A stretch of DNA of 64,000 nt from Neoarius graeffei (Eukaryota > Chordata > Actinopteri > Siluriformes > Ariidae). Under the pieces are notes generated by a model. The model did not search any database. It worked only from the letters and a program-made list of their open reading frames with translations, and had not been told where the DNA came from. Shown piece after piece: positions 1-9,469 of the stretch. Where the stretch lies: contig NC_083572.1 in assembly GCF_027579695.1 (NCBI RefSeq), forward strand, positions 18,824,421-18,888,420, written 5' to 3'. Position 1 is the stretch's first letter; every line of letters begins with the position of its first letter. The translations under genes and the position numbers were made by a program.

Positions 1-143
1 CCTCGCAATCTCACAGATTTGGAGCACTTTTGCAAGGAAGAGTGGGCAAATATTGTCAAGTCTAGATGTGGCAGGCTGATAGACTCCACCCCAAAAAGAC
101 TGAATGCTGTAATTAAATCAAAAGGTGCTTCAACGAAGTATTA
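1..143 (+). pseudogene. Tc1-like transposase, C-terminal fragment
   Basis: Frame 1 reads the last part of a Tc1-type transposase: a stretch like LEHFCKEEWANI, then RCGRLIDSTPKRLNAVI and an ending ASTKY. The same ending is seen in the other Tc1 copies of this window (for example GCATKY at 22939 and GGSTKY at 37508). The upstream part of the protein lies outside the window. The normal TAG stop after TAT is destroyed, because another transposon has inserted at its TA (142-143); the G of the stop now lies at 1449. The reading frame therefore runs into the inserted element. Family assignment rests on the C-terminal block shared by Tc1 transposases. It is broken and cannot be active. Confidence 0.85.
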
Positions 144-1446
144 CCGTATTTTTCGGACTATAAGTCGCACTTTTTTTCATGGTTCGGCTGTCCATGCGAC
201 TTATACTCCGGTGCGACGTATATATGTTTTTTTTTTTTTCACCGCGGAATAACTGGAGCTGATGCTGAGTCTGACGACAGCCACGCAGAAGAAGAGGAAA
301 CGGCGCTTCGTCTGCCGCTGGAGGCAGAGTTGTTCAGAAGCGACACCGAGGATGAGGAATTCAATGGATTTGCTGATTTGGAGTGAAATCGCCAGCTTGA
401 TAAACTTGATTGACCTGTGTTTTATTATTAATGATAGGCCTATAGTTATTTAAATAAGTTATGTAATGATTTTAGGCAGTGCTTAATTTGTGAAGTGGGA
501 GGTCCCGGAACGCAGGAGGTGGGTGGGTCCGGCGACTCAAAAAAAAAAAAAAGGCGGGGGATGGTTTACTATAACTTTACGCACATGCGCTTATTGTGTG
601 TGTAAAATAATAATAATATCAGACATTATGATCTTAGAAAACGCTTTAGTGACAAACAGTTACAGACAGTAATATGTCGTGATATTATATTATAAAATAT
701 TAATTTTTATTAGTCTATATATTAAATTATATATTACATTTATCTTCTAAAATAACAGACTGTACTCATCACAACCGGTTTATTTCACCATTGGAGATCA
801 GATCACACAAGACATGAGTTAAATGACTCATTTCAAGGATTTAAGTAGGGGATTTAAAAGCGGTTGTTGTTGTTTTTTTTCACTAGACGGTTGTTTTTCC
901 TACCGTACCTGTCTTTGGAGATGATATACCTATAGCCTACTTGACCTCTGATTTGATGAAATAAAATTCGACAAAAATGAAGAATGACACTCCTCGATGA
1001 TGACTACAGCTTTAATAACACAGATGAAAGAGCCATGGGGCGATAATAAGCCCTACCGGTAAAAATATTCTAAAAGCAAACTGATTAATGCATCAGTAAT
1101 AGGCTACTAATATTAGTTATAATAATAATATAGGCTATTAGTAATAACGATAGTGATAGTATTAAAGATAGTAGTAGATATTTAAAATAATCAGACTAGG
1201 CTACTTACAGGGCAAAGGGCGCGTTATCACTGCTCAGCTGTTCGTTTATTAAATAAACAATGCAGTCGCGCAGTAACCACGCGCCGCTTATCAGATACAA
1301 TCACAGATTCTATGGATAGAATAACCCTTCAAAAAAGTGCGACTTATAGTCCGGTGCGACGTATATATGTTTTTTTCGTCTTCATAATGCATTTTTTAGC
1401 TGATGCGACTTAAACTCCGGAGCGACGTATAGTCCGGAAAATACGG
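144..1446. mobile_element. TIR DNA transposon inserted in the Tc1 stop codon
   Basis: The element begins CCGTATTTTTCGGACTATA and ends with the inverted counterpart TATAGTCCGGAAAATACGG. TA lies on each side (142-143 and 1447-1448). Sub-terminal units of the type GCGACTTATACTCCGG follow inside both ends. Near the left end (about 260-385) one frame gives an acidic tail rich in Asp and Glu, ending at a TGA (about 384-386). This may be the last codons of a degraded transposase; acidic tails and TA targets are known in pogo-like elements, but that link is only inference. The interior is otherwise AT-rich and has no long ORF, so this is a non-autonomous or decayed copy. Confidence 0.75.
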
Positions 1447-1665
1447 TAGTTTAAATGTGTGCACACTTATGCAACCAGCTTATTGTACTTTTTTTATTTT
1501 TTGTTTTTCCCTTTAACAGATTTGCTTGTTTTTCAATTGAATTGTACAGATTATAGGTCACATTAAAGGTGGGAAAAATTTTGAAATTATTTATCATGGT
1601 CTCATTTTTTTTTACATCAGAAAAAAATATCATTTTAACAGGGTGTGCACACTTTATATCCACTG
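1447..1665. mobile_element. 3' end of the interrupted Tc1-like element
   Basis: This continues the Tc1 copy cut at 143: AT-rich 3' non-coding sequence ending in the TIR GTGTGCACACTTTATATCC-ACTG, followed by TA at 1666-1667. The outer motif (CAGTGGATATAAAGTGTGCA on the opposite strand) matches the usual style of fish Tc1 ends. Confidence 0.75.
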
Positions 1666-2126
1666 TATCCAAAAGCACTACAGATCTCTAGCATTGTTCA
1701 TTTTGATGTTACTTCACAAGTTTATCTGTATACGGTATGTTGACTGAATTTGGCTTACAGTTACTTGCGTACACTTGTGCAAGTTTCTGGCAAACACAAA
1801 GCTTGCCAGGCAATATGGCCGCGTAAACAAATCCGCAGTTGCAATGACGTCACATGAAAGTCCTCAATAAAGTCCTTTTATCTGCCATTGCAGTTTTTGA
1901 AACTCACATGAATCATCCAGTACCTCATGAACCTGTGCACCAATGACCAATGCATCAGCAGCAGGTGGAGTATTGCGTTTTTATGAGACTCTGGCAATGG
2001 CATTTGAGGAAGCCAAGGTTGCCTTTCATATTCATGTCAACAATGATTTGTCACGTCCTTTTTCTATGGCTCCCATAGCTCCCGAGTCCTGCTTGTAAGA
2101 TCTTTGAATCGCTGGTTGTGGACTTA
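1666..2126. other. No recognisable feature
   Basis: Unique-looking intergenic sequence. I see no ORF of note, no RNA gene and no repeat that recurs in this window. Confidence 0.5.
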
Positions 2127-2829
2127 TGCCACTTTTCCACTACAAACGCGGCTGAGTCGGGCTGAGCCGTGCCGTGCTGAGTTGGGCTGAGTTGAGCTGA
2201 GCGGGGCTATTGGAGTTGCATTTCGACTACCACCGCGCTGAACCGTGCTGGCTGGAAGTGGGTGGACACATTGGGTGGAGTTAGCGAAAGTGGGTGGACG
2301 TCACGTGATGTCGTTAAGCGGCGCAAACAGTGACATCAGTGAGCTTTTAAGCGGTAGTCTCACGACCCGGAGAGTAAACAATAAACATGGAGGACATGGA
2401 GTCGTTAGTGTTGCTGGTCTTGGTGCTGTGGCTTGTTGTCACCGACAACGCCAACAGATACTGGCAAGAGCGTATAGATGAGGCGAGGCGCATAAGGCTC
2501 CAGAAATTCTCGTAATTCGTAATTCTTCTTCTTCCGGGTTTACGGTGTTTACAGATCCCAGCGTGCTCGCGGGGCGTGTGTGGGCATGTGAGGACACTCC
2601 TCCTCACCAATCAGTGCACAGGGGAGTGTCTCCTCACGCCCCTAGCCCCACTCGGCTCGGTTTGGCTCGCTTCAGCCCCACTCCAAAACCGTGCGAGTTT
2701 TGGGTGCTAAGCAGGGCTGAAGCGAGCTGAGTCGTGCTGTTTTGAGATAGTCGAAACGCGAGCCGTGTCGGGCTGAAGTGAGCTGAAGCGAGCTGAAGTG
2801 AGCTGAAAAAGGGTAGTGGAAAAGGGCCA
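2127..2829 (+). mobile_element. Harbinger-like non-autonomous element, copy 1 (short form)
   Basis: Ends are TGCCACTTTTCCACTAC and GTAGTGGAAAAGGGCCA, which form an imperfect inverted repeat. Inside each end is a run of GCTGAG/GAGCTGAAG-type repeats. Flanking triplets are TTA (2124-2126) and TTT (2830-2832), a decayed 3-bp duplication. Copies 2 and 3 at 5814-7060 and 17555-18822 have clean 3-bp duplications (AAA and TAT). Three-bp duplications and GGCC-type ends suggest PIF/Harbinger, but the target is not strictly TWA, so the superfamily is uncertain. This copy lacks the internal insertion found in the other two. Confidence 0.7.
2387..2515 (+). CDS. Small ORF inside the Harbinger-like element (42 aa)
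   Basis: An ATG follows AATAAAC and opens a 42-residue reading frame: an acidic start (MEDMES), a Leu/Val-rich stretch of about 13 residues (7-18), then a charged part with NRYWQERIDEARRIR and a TAA stop. The same frame is present in the two other copies (6618-6746, identical by eye; 18380-18508, a few substitutions), so it belongs to the element. It may be the first exon or an internally deleted remnant of a transposase or of its accessory protein. I do not recognise a catalytic motif. It may simply be a relic without function. Confidence 0.35.
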   Translation: MEDMESLVLLVLVLWLVVTDNANRYWQERIDEARRIRLQKFS

Positions 2830-4449
2830 TTTGAGGACCAAAGCATAGTGTTAGTGATACAATGTACTTGCATGCAGCTTGTGTGCTTTGTAAACCAGTG
2901 TAACAGCTCTTTATATTCAAGTTGCCCACAATCCTAAATCAATTTGTGCTACTAGCAAGGCCATTGTCTCTACTTGCAGCAGTGGTTTCAGCTCTATGAA
3001 TTCCACATCTGATTCCACATCATACTTGTTTCCTTTTGTGACCAAAATATCCTTACCCCTTAACACTTTTACAGGTTTAATCTCACACAGTCAAATGGAT
3101 AGGACGACCGATGGTATTGGAGTGGTGGTATAGAATTGCTTTAGAAAGCGTCGACAAACAGCATCTCTCTGTGGCTTGTGGTATCACCTAATTACTGAAC
3201 ATAGCAGGATGTTATTTGCTGTGTTTGCGCTAAATACTGCTGACATGGCATTATCTAACACCAGTTAATCAACGATATTCCTAAACATTCAAGGACTGCG
3301 TGTAAGAAGTGTGAACACTCCTGCAGTATTTAATGTAAAGGAAGAATTGGCTCACATCAAAAACTATAATGAAATTAATGCTGAAGAAAAATACCTTTTC
3401 TGTATGTGACATGATCAAAAAGGTTTACACAACTCTATACCCATTATTATTGGAGAACAAAGCAACTTTTAATTAACTAAATCTGCTTCTGATCTGGGCA
3501 TTGTTTTTATCAGTCATAAAACGGGGCACCATGTTTTCTTGTTAACTTCTCCTGTTGAACAGCAGGGTCTTGCATCCTGCTGTATAATTAGCTACTAGCA
3601 TTTAGTCTCGATCACCCTGCAATCACAATCACCAATTAAACAAACCTTTTAGTTGTGCCATTCACTGCTTACTGTGTAATAATTGTGTTTTTGTGCCAGC
3701 GTGAGATAGAGGTTACTGGAAGGCAGTTTGTAATTTCACACATGTGAATAGAAAGCAATAGAAATAAGGTGGCCTCCTTAGCTAGTGTTTAGTATTGATC
3801 AAACTCCATGCATTTTGTGAGTGCTTTCAATCCAGGACACTGAGCACTTAGTGTTTGCTGCAGGTTGTAAATACAAGAGATTAGATTAGGAGTGTAAATC
3901 CTATTTCCTCCCACATCATCACTTATTTTATCGTTCAGTAAGGCGTAGGTGGCAAAACGGGACAAGGCAATAGCCTGCAGGGACAATCTGGGGTTTGGGT
4001 GTAAGCGACAGTGTTCAAGCACACAAACCCAATTTCTTGGAGTCTGTGTTAGTCGTTTCGACACCTGGAGGCCATCTGAAACTGGCCAGTAATTTTCTCT
4101 AACTCAATCAGGCCTTTATTGTGATGTGAGCTGGAGGTCGAGTCACAAGCAAGTGTGTGACTGGGTTGAGGGGATTATATTTATTTAAAGTATTTTGAGA
4201 AGCTATTCATGATTTTCAGGCTTCAATATGGTTAAGTCAACATTCAGGCCAGTCTTTACCACATCAGTCGTTAGTACAGTAACAGCAGTAGGAACTATAT
4301 ATCCAATAACAACAATGACTTTAGAGTGCACTTGATAAAGTATAATACTGTACAGTATTGTCACTGTTGTCACTGCCGAACCTGATCCAGACTTGAGGCA
4401 AACCATGTTTGGCCAGAATTGCAGCAGTAGGGTGGCCAGTTCATTTCCC
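2830..4449. other. No recognisable feature
   Basis: About 1.6 kb of AT-rich intergenic sequence. The short ORFs present have no recognisable domain and I do not support them as genes. Confidence 0.5.
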
Positions 4450-4626
4450 ACACACACATTCATACCTATGGGCAATTTAGTCTAGCCAGTTAACCTAACT
4501 GGGGAAACCGGAGCACCTGGAGAAAACCCCAACAGACACGGGGAGAACATGCAAACTCCTCACAGAAAGGCCCCTTGTCAGCCACTGGGCTCGAACCCAG
4601 AACCTTCTTGCTGTGAGGCTACTGGA
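4450..4626 (-). repeat. tRNA-related SINE, fragment
   Basis: On the minus strand it reads like the head of the common SINE of this window: a CTCACAGCAAGAAGGTTCTGG block, a GGGTTCGAGCCC-type B box, GTTTGCATGTTCTCC and the GGTGCTCCGGTTTCCCC block, ending in the body. The 3' tail is missing. Confidence 0.75.
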
Positions 4627-4642
4627 CAGTATAAATAACATA

Positions 4643-4734
4643 ACTGTGGCAACGGGGGTGTGGCCAAGCAGCAGTCTGTGAATGGAGGGCGGGGTCGGGG
4701 AAAGTAAGTGGCTAGGTCACGCCCCTGCTGCCAC
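4643..4734. mobile_element. 92-bp MITE with a 9-bp flanking duplication
   Basis: The ends are inverted copies of TGTGGCAACGGGGGTGTGGCC (4645 on) and the reverse complement of GGTCACGCCCCTGCTGCCAC (up to 4734). The direct repeat AATAACATA lies at 4634-4642 and again at 4735-4743. The G+C-rich body contrasts with its AT-rich flanks. hAT elements usually give 8 bp, so the class stays open. Confidence 0.55.
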
Positions 4735-4856
4735 AATAACATATCCTGTCTCAGGGGTATTGCTAGACATAAAGCTCTACTGGGGTACAGCCCCCCCTTT
4801 TAGCTTATGTAAATGCTAGGATGCACTGACTTTTGAGTGCTTTGGGATTCTGTAGA

Positions 4857-4912
4857 TCTGTATCTGTACAGGATAAGTGGCTACAGATAATGGATGGATG
4901 GATGGATGGAAT
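4857..4912 (+). repeat. SINE 3' tail with (GGAT)n
   Basis: The sequence GTACAGGATAAGTGGCTACAGATAATGGATGG followed by GGAT repeats is the 3' end of the same SINE family (compare 60885-60930). The head is not found upstream. Confidence 0.6.
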
Positions 4913-5510
4913 TCTGTAGATTAGAACTAACTAACTACTTTTTCCAATGCTGTGAACTTACTGAAGCTTGACAGCCATAAATACAGCATCTACCGTACAA
5001 CTAGCATCACTAAGCATCACAGAGCATAGCTAAATGATGATAATGTTAATGTACATCTAGATCATCTTACCTCCCTCCACCTTATCCTCTGTTTTGGATG
5101 AAGAATTTCTTGATGTCCATCTGTAGAGGTAATTCAGTAATGTTTAGTGGTATAGGACATACAGCTTCACTTAAAAATATATACTTGCATGGAGTCACTG
5201 TACCTTCCTTCTCCAATTTCACGTGCTTGGCTGCATACGAGTTCCCTACATTCACATGGACGCGCACAGACACACAGAATGTGCACCTTATATTTCGGGA
5301 CAGAAAGTTGCCTATGGTGATGAATCTTGAAGTAGAAAAACATCCACTCTATTCCTGATATTATCGATCTAAATTAACCATAGGCTATTTTCAGGGTATA
5401 CCATCTTTACTTTTAAGCTCAAGGGCCACCCATCTACATGCTATAATTATATAATCTATGTTTTTTTTTTCAGGACAGTCTAGGTTATGATATTTTCATA
5501 TTTACAGCAG
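4913..5510. other. No recognisable feature
   Basis: AT-rich sequence with short overlapping ORFs on both strands and no recognisable domain. It ends at the truncated side of the Tc1 copy starting near 5511. Confidence 0.45.
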
Positions 5511-6009
5511 TCTATAATTTATGGTACTTTTATTTTAACAAATAGAGACAGAATATCAACAGAAAAGTCCAGATAAAAGCACATATAAAAAAGGTTATAA
5601 ATTCATTTGTATTTGGTCAAATGAAATAAGTATTTGGTCCCTAAGCAAAACATGACTTGGTGGAGAAACCCTTGTTGGGAAGCACAGAAGTCAGACGTTT
5701 CTTGTAGTTGGTCACCAGGTTTGCACACATCTCAGGAGGGATTTTGGTCCACTCCTCTTTACAGATCCTCTCCAAATTCGGAAGGTTTCGAGGCTGTTGC
5801 TTGGCAACTCAAATGCCGCTTTTCCACTACAAACGCGGCTGAGCCGTGCCGTGCCGAGTCGAGCTGAGTCGGGCTGAGCGGGGCTATTGAAGTTGCATTT
5901 CGACTACAACCGTGCTGGCTGGAAGTGGGTGGACACATTGGGTGGAGTTAGCGAAAGTGGGTGGACGTCATGTGATGTCGTTAGGCAGCGCAAACAGTGA
6001 CATCAGTGA

Positions 6010-6565
6010 CAGTGGCGGAACAAGTCAGAGCCGGGCCGGGGGCGGGGCAAATGACCGGGCCCTTTATTAAAGCTTATCATAACATCATTTTAGGCTACAA
6101 AATGTCCGCAACTGCGGTGTTTACCAATTTCAACACTACGGGGTGCAACTATGTTATTTTGTACATTAAGTCCTTCAAACGAACATGTAACTCAGAAACA
6201 AAAAACATTAGGATACTGTACATGGCTCATAAAACATTAATAGCCTATACTGCGCACATTATTTGAAGGGCATACGAATGAGCGCTCAGAGTGGTGACAG
6301 GAAGAGTCAGAAATAAAAGGAGGGCGGTGCAAACCTCACTGAATGCACTGTGTTTACCAATTTCAACACTACGGGGTACAACTATGTTATTTTGTACATT
6401 AAGTCCTTCAAACGAGCATGTAACTCAGAAACAAAAAAACATTAGGCGACATACTGTACATGGCTCATAATAAAACATCAATAGCCTACTGCGCGCATTA
6501 TTTGAAGGGCATACGACGAGCCTTGCGCTCCGCGAACTCGTCCCCGATGCTCTGTATGTCACTGA
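6010..6565. mobile_element. Internal insertion, hAT-like
   Basis: Compared with copy 1 (2127-2829), extra sequence begins CAGTGGCGGAACAAGTC and ends TGTATGTCACTGA. Flanking octamers are ATCAGTGA (6002-6009) and TTCAGTGA (6566-6573), 7 of 8 identical. CAGTG/CACTG ends and an 8-bp duplication point to hAT. Inside it, about 240 bp are tandemly duplicated: the block TTTACCAATTTCAACACTAC occurs near 6120 and again near 6354. No coding capacity seen. Confidence 0.6.
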
Positions 6566-6617
6566 TTCAGTGATCTTTTAAGCGGTAGTCTCACGACCCG
6601 GATAGTAAACAATAAAC

Positions 6618-6746
6618 ATGGAGGACATGGAGTCGTTAGTGTTGCTGGTCTTGGTGCTGTGGCTTGTTGTCACCGACAACGCCAACAGATACTGGCAAGA
6701 GCGTATAGATGAGGCGAGGCGCATAAGGCTTCAGAAATTCTCGTAA
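6618..6746 (+). CDS. Small ORF inside Harbinger-like copy 2 (42 aa)
   Basis: Same 42-residue frame as at 2387-2515, with the same start context (AATAAACATGG) and a TAA stop. Product unknown. Conservation between copies can reflect recent shared ancestry and does not by itself show selection. Confidence 0.35.
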   Translation: MEDMESLVLLVLVLWLVVTDNANRYWQERIDEARRIRLQKFS

Positions 6747-8304
6747 TTCGTAATTATTATTCTTCCGGGTTTGCGGTGTTTACAGATCCCAGCGCGCTCG
6801 CGGGGCGTGTGTGGGCATGTGAGGACACTCCTCCTCACCAATCAGTGCACAGGGGAGTGTCTGCTCACGCCTCCAGCCTCAGTCGGCTCGCTTTGGCTCG
6901 CTTCAGCCCCACTCCAAAACGGTGCGAGTTTTAGGGGCTAAGCAGGGCTGAAACGAGCTGAGTCGTGCTGGTTTTTGGTAGTCGAAACGTGAGCCGTGTC
7001 GGGCTGAAGTGAGCTGAAGCGAGCTGAAGCGAGCTGAAAAAGGGTAGTGGAAAAGGGCCAAAAGTTTCAGCTCCCTCCACAAATTTTTTATAGGATTAAG
7101 GTCTGGAGACTGGCTAGGCTACTCCATGACCTTAATGTGCTTCTTCTTGAGCCACTCCTTTGTTGCCTTGGCCGTATGTTTTGGGTCGTTGTCATGCTGG
7201 AAGACCTATCCACAACCCATCTTCAGTTCTCTGACTGAGGGAAGGAGGTTCTCTTCCAAGATCTTATGGTACATGGCCCCGTCCATCGGCCCCTCAATGC
7301 AGTGAAGTTGTCCTGTACCCTTAGCAGAGAAACAGCCCCAAAGCATGTTTCCACTGCTTGACAGTGGGGATGGTGTTCTTGGGATTGTATTCAGCATTTC
7401 TGTCCCTCCAAACATGATGAGTTGATGCCAAAGAGTTCAATTTTGGTCTCGTCTGACCACATCACCTTCTCTGAATCATTTAGATGCTCACTGGCAAAAT
7501 TCAGATGGGCCTGTACATGTGCCTTCTTGAGCAGAGGGACCTTATGGGCACTGCAGGATTTCAATCATTTACAGCGTAGTATGTTACCAATGGCTTTCTT
7601 GGTGACTGCGGTCCCAGCTGCCTTGAGATCATTAACAAGCTCCTCCCGTGTAATTCTGGTCTGATCCCTCACCTTTCTCATGATCATCCTTGCCCCATGA
7701 GGCAAGATCCTGCATGGAGCTCCAGGCTGAGGGCGATTGATGGTCATTCTGTATTTCTTCCATTTTCTAATAATTGCACCAACAGTTGTCTCCTTCTCAC
7801 CAATGTTCTTGCTGATGGTCTTGTAGACCATTCCAGCCTTGTGCAGGTCTACAGGCTTGTCCCTGATGTCCTTTGAAAGTTCTTTGGTCTTGCCCATAGT
7901 GGTGGAGAGGTTGGAAGGGGTCGATTCTGTTGACAGGTGTCTTTTATAAATATAACAAGTAGAAATTAGGAGTACTTTCTTAAAGTGACAGACTAATCTG
8001 TGTGCCTCATGGGTACATACAGTAACCAGTCAGTGGGAGCCAGAATTCTTGCTGGTTTGTTGGGAATCAAATACTTATTTTGTTCAATCAAATGCAAATG
8101 AATTTATAACCTTTATATAATGTGGGTTTTTTTCTGGACTTTTTTGTTGATATTCTGTCTCTATCTGCTAAAATAAAAGTACCATAAAAATTATAGACCA
8201 CTCATTTCTTTGTAAATGGGCAAACTTACAAAATCAAGTAATTATTTTCCTCACTGTATATACTGGGGCACATGCCCCAGTAAAATGGGTCTGGCAACGC
8301 TGAT

Positions 8305-9466
8305 CCCGGTGTCTGAAATCGCTCACTCGTTCACTACTCCCTATATAGTGAATTACTATATAGAGGACTATATAGTAGCCTGGGCCCGCCCATCCTAAGC
8401 GTGACGCAACACGAGGGCCTGTTGCGAGCTTAGTCTGGCCAGGCAGGCTATCAACAGCTCTTCCAAGCTCCTGAAAAATCGGGAACCAATCAACTTTGAG
8501 CATCTCCAACGGCCCTGGGTAGAGGCGTGTTCAAGGCACTGACGTAGTAGAACTGCAACCGGAAGCCATAGATTGTTTACAGAATCTATGCCGGAAGCGC
8601 TTCATTCACGCTTCCGCATCTATTACGCATAGATGCTGTATTGAAAGCATTCAACGGGAAGTTCTCATTGAAAACGGAGCAAAGAGCAGCCCTGGAGGTA
8701 TTTATTGAAAGGAAGGACGTTTTCGCCTTGCTCCCGACCGGCTTCAGTAAGAGTTTAATCTACTAGTTAGCCCCATCGCATCGCATACGTCAGAGGAAAG
8801 AGTGATGTGATTGGTTTAAGCTTCGTCACAGCCTTTTCTGGCTTCGACCAGTAGCAAACTGAGGCATTAAAGGGAGGTGGGTCAACCATGGGCTCTGGGA
8901 AACGGTTGGGCTTAATATCTTTGCTAGACCAATAGCTCGGAGATCTTTGAAGTCGCGTTAGCCAGGCTACTATATAGTGAGCTCATTGGTAAAATGAAAA
9001 AACGCTTTCAGACACAAGTCCGTCGCGCTGGAATTTACGTCATTACTGTCACACAATTAAAATGTGCCAGATCAGTCGGCTGGTGGGTTTTCAAAATAAT
9101 AAAATACATGCATGTAATTTTTGTGATAAATACATATTATACTGAGCGTATTTCCCACATTAATCAATACAAAGTACCTGCATCTTTCAGTTTTTTTAAT
9201 CAAGGCTCAATACTTTCTTCTTTGCTGCTGCCTTTTATTAAATCAAATTTGAGACTTTTAATTTGATTTCTTTCACCGTGACCGCAATGTATGATGGGAT
9301 ATATTGCTTGATTAGTGACCATCGGTTGTACACTACTTTTCATGATGCATTGTGGGATACTTTGAGTGCACTATATAGGGTGTAAATAATCCTCACTAAG
9401 GTTTCGGACAGCACTACAAAATGGCATCCACACTATGTAGTGTATAGAGCGATTTCAGACACAGGG
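8305..9466. mobile_element. TIR element with GTGTCTGAAATCGCTC ends
   Basis: The left end is CCCGGTGTCTGAAATCGCTC and the right end is the inverted GAGCGATTTCAGACACAGGG. The triplet GAT lies on both sides (8302-8304 and 9467-9469). Both sub-terminal zones are rich in CTATATAGTG-type motifs. No ORF of note, so it is non-autonomous. It carries a second, smaller insertion (8376-8969). Superfamily not settled. Confidence 0.65.
8376..8969. mobile_element. hAT-like MITE nested in the 8305-9466 element
   Basis: The ends TAGCCTGGGC and the inverted GTTAGCCAGGCTA form a short TIR. An exact 8-bp duplication, CTATATAG, is found at 8368-8375 and 8970-8977. The octamer fits the hAT preference nTnnnnAn. 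The 594-bp body is more G+C-rich than its host and has no long ORF. Confidence 0.75.
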
Positions 9467-9469
9467 GAT

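Larger units (their letters stand above)
5814..7060 (+). mobile_element. Harbinger-like element, copy 2 (long form), inside Tc1
   Basis: The ends are as in copy 1 (TGCCGCTTTTCCACTAC and GTAGTGGAAAAGGGCCA). The triplet AAA is duplicated at 5811-5813 and 7061-7063. Removing the element restores continuous Tc1 sequence (GGCAACTC-AAA-GTTTCAGCTCC). It contains the 42-aa ORF (6618-6746) and a further internal insertion (6010-6565) that is absent from copy 1. Confidence 0.8.
5641..7897 (-). pseudogene. Tc1-like transposase, split by an insertion and frameshifted
   Basis: The start codon is at 7897. The N-terminal 110 residues (7897-7565) read [12 protein letters not shown], then a helix-turn-helix part with [19 protein letters not shown] and [21 protein letters not shown]. 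The frame then breaks. A middle block at 7415-7206 has [12 protein letters not shown] and [21 protein letters not shown]. The C-terminal block resumes on the far side of the Harbinger-like insert (about 5810-5641), with [15 protein letters not shown] and KGFSTK before the stop at 5641-5643. The protein would cut and rejoin DNA at TA sites in an intact element; here the frame breaks and the 1.25-kb insertion rule out function. Confidence 0.85.
5511..8256 (-). mobile_element. Tc1-like element (minus), truncated at the left and interrupted
   Basis: The two ends share a long inverted repeat: the motif TCTATAATT-TATGGTACTTTTATTT and GATATTCTGTCTCTAT near 8155-8200 mirrors 5511-5570. The right end is complete (CAGTGAGGAAAATAATTACT on the minus strand, TA at 8257-8258). 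About the outermost 55 bp of the left end are missing. A Harbinger-like element (5814-7060) sits in the transposase region. Without it the copy is about 1.5 kb, a usual Tc1 size. Confidence 0.85.
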
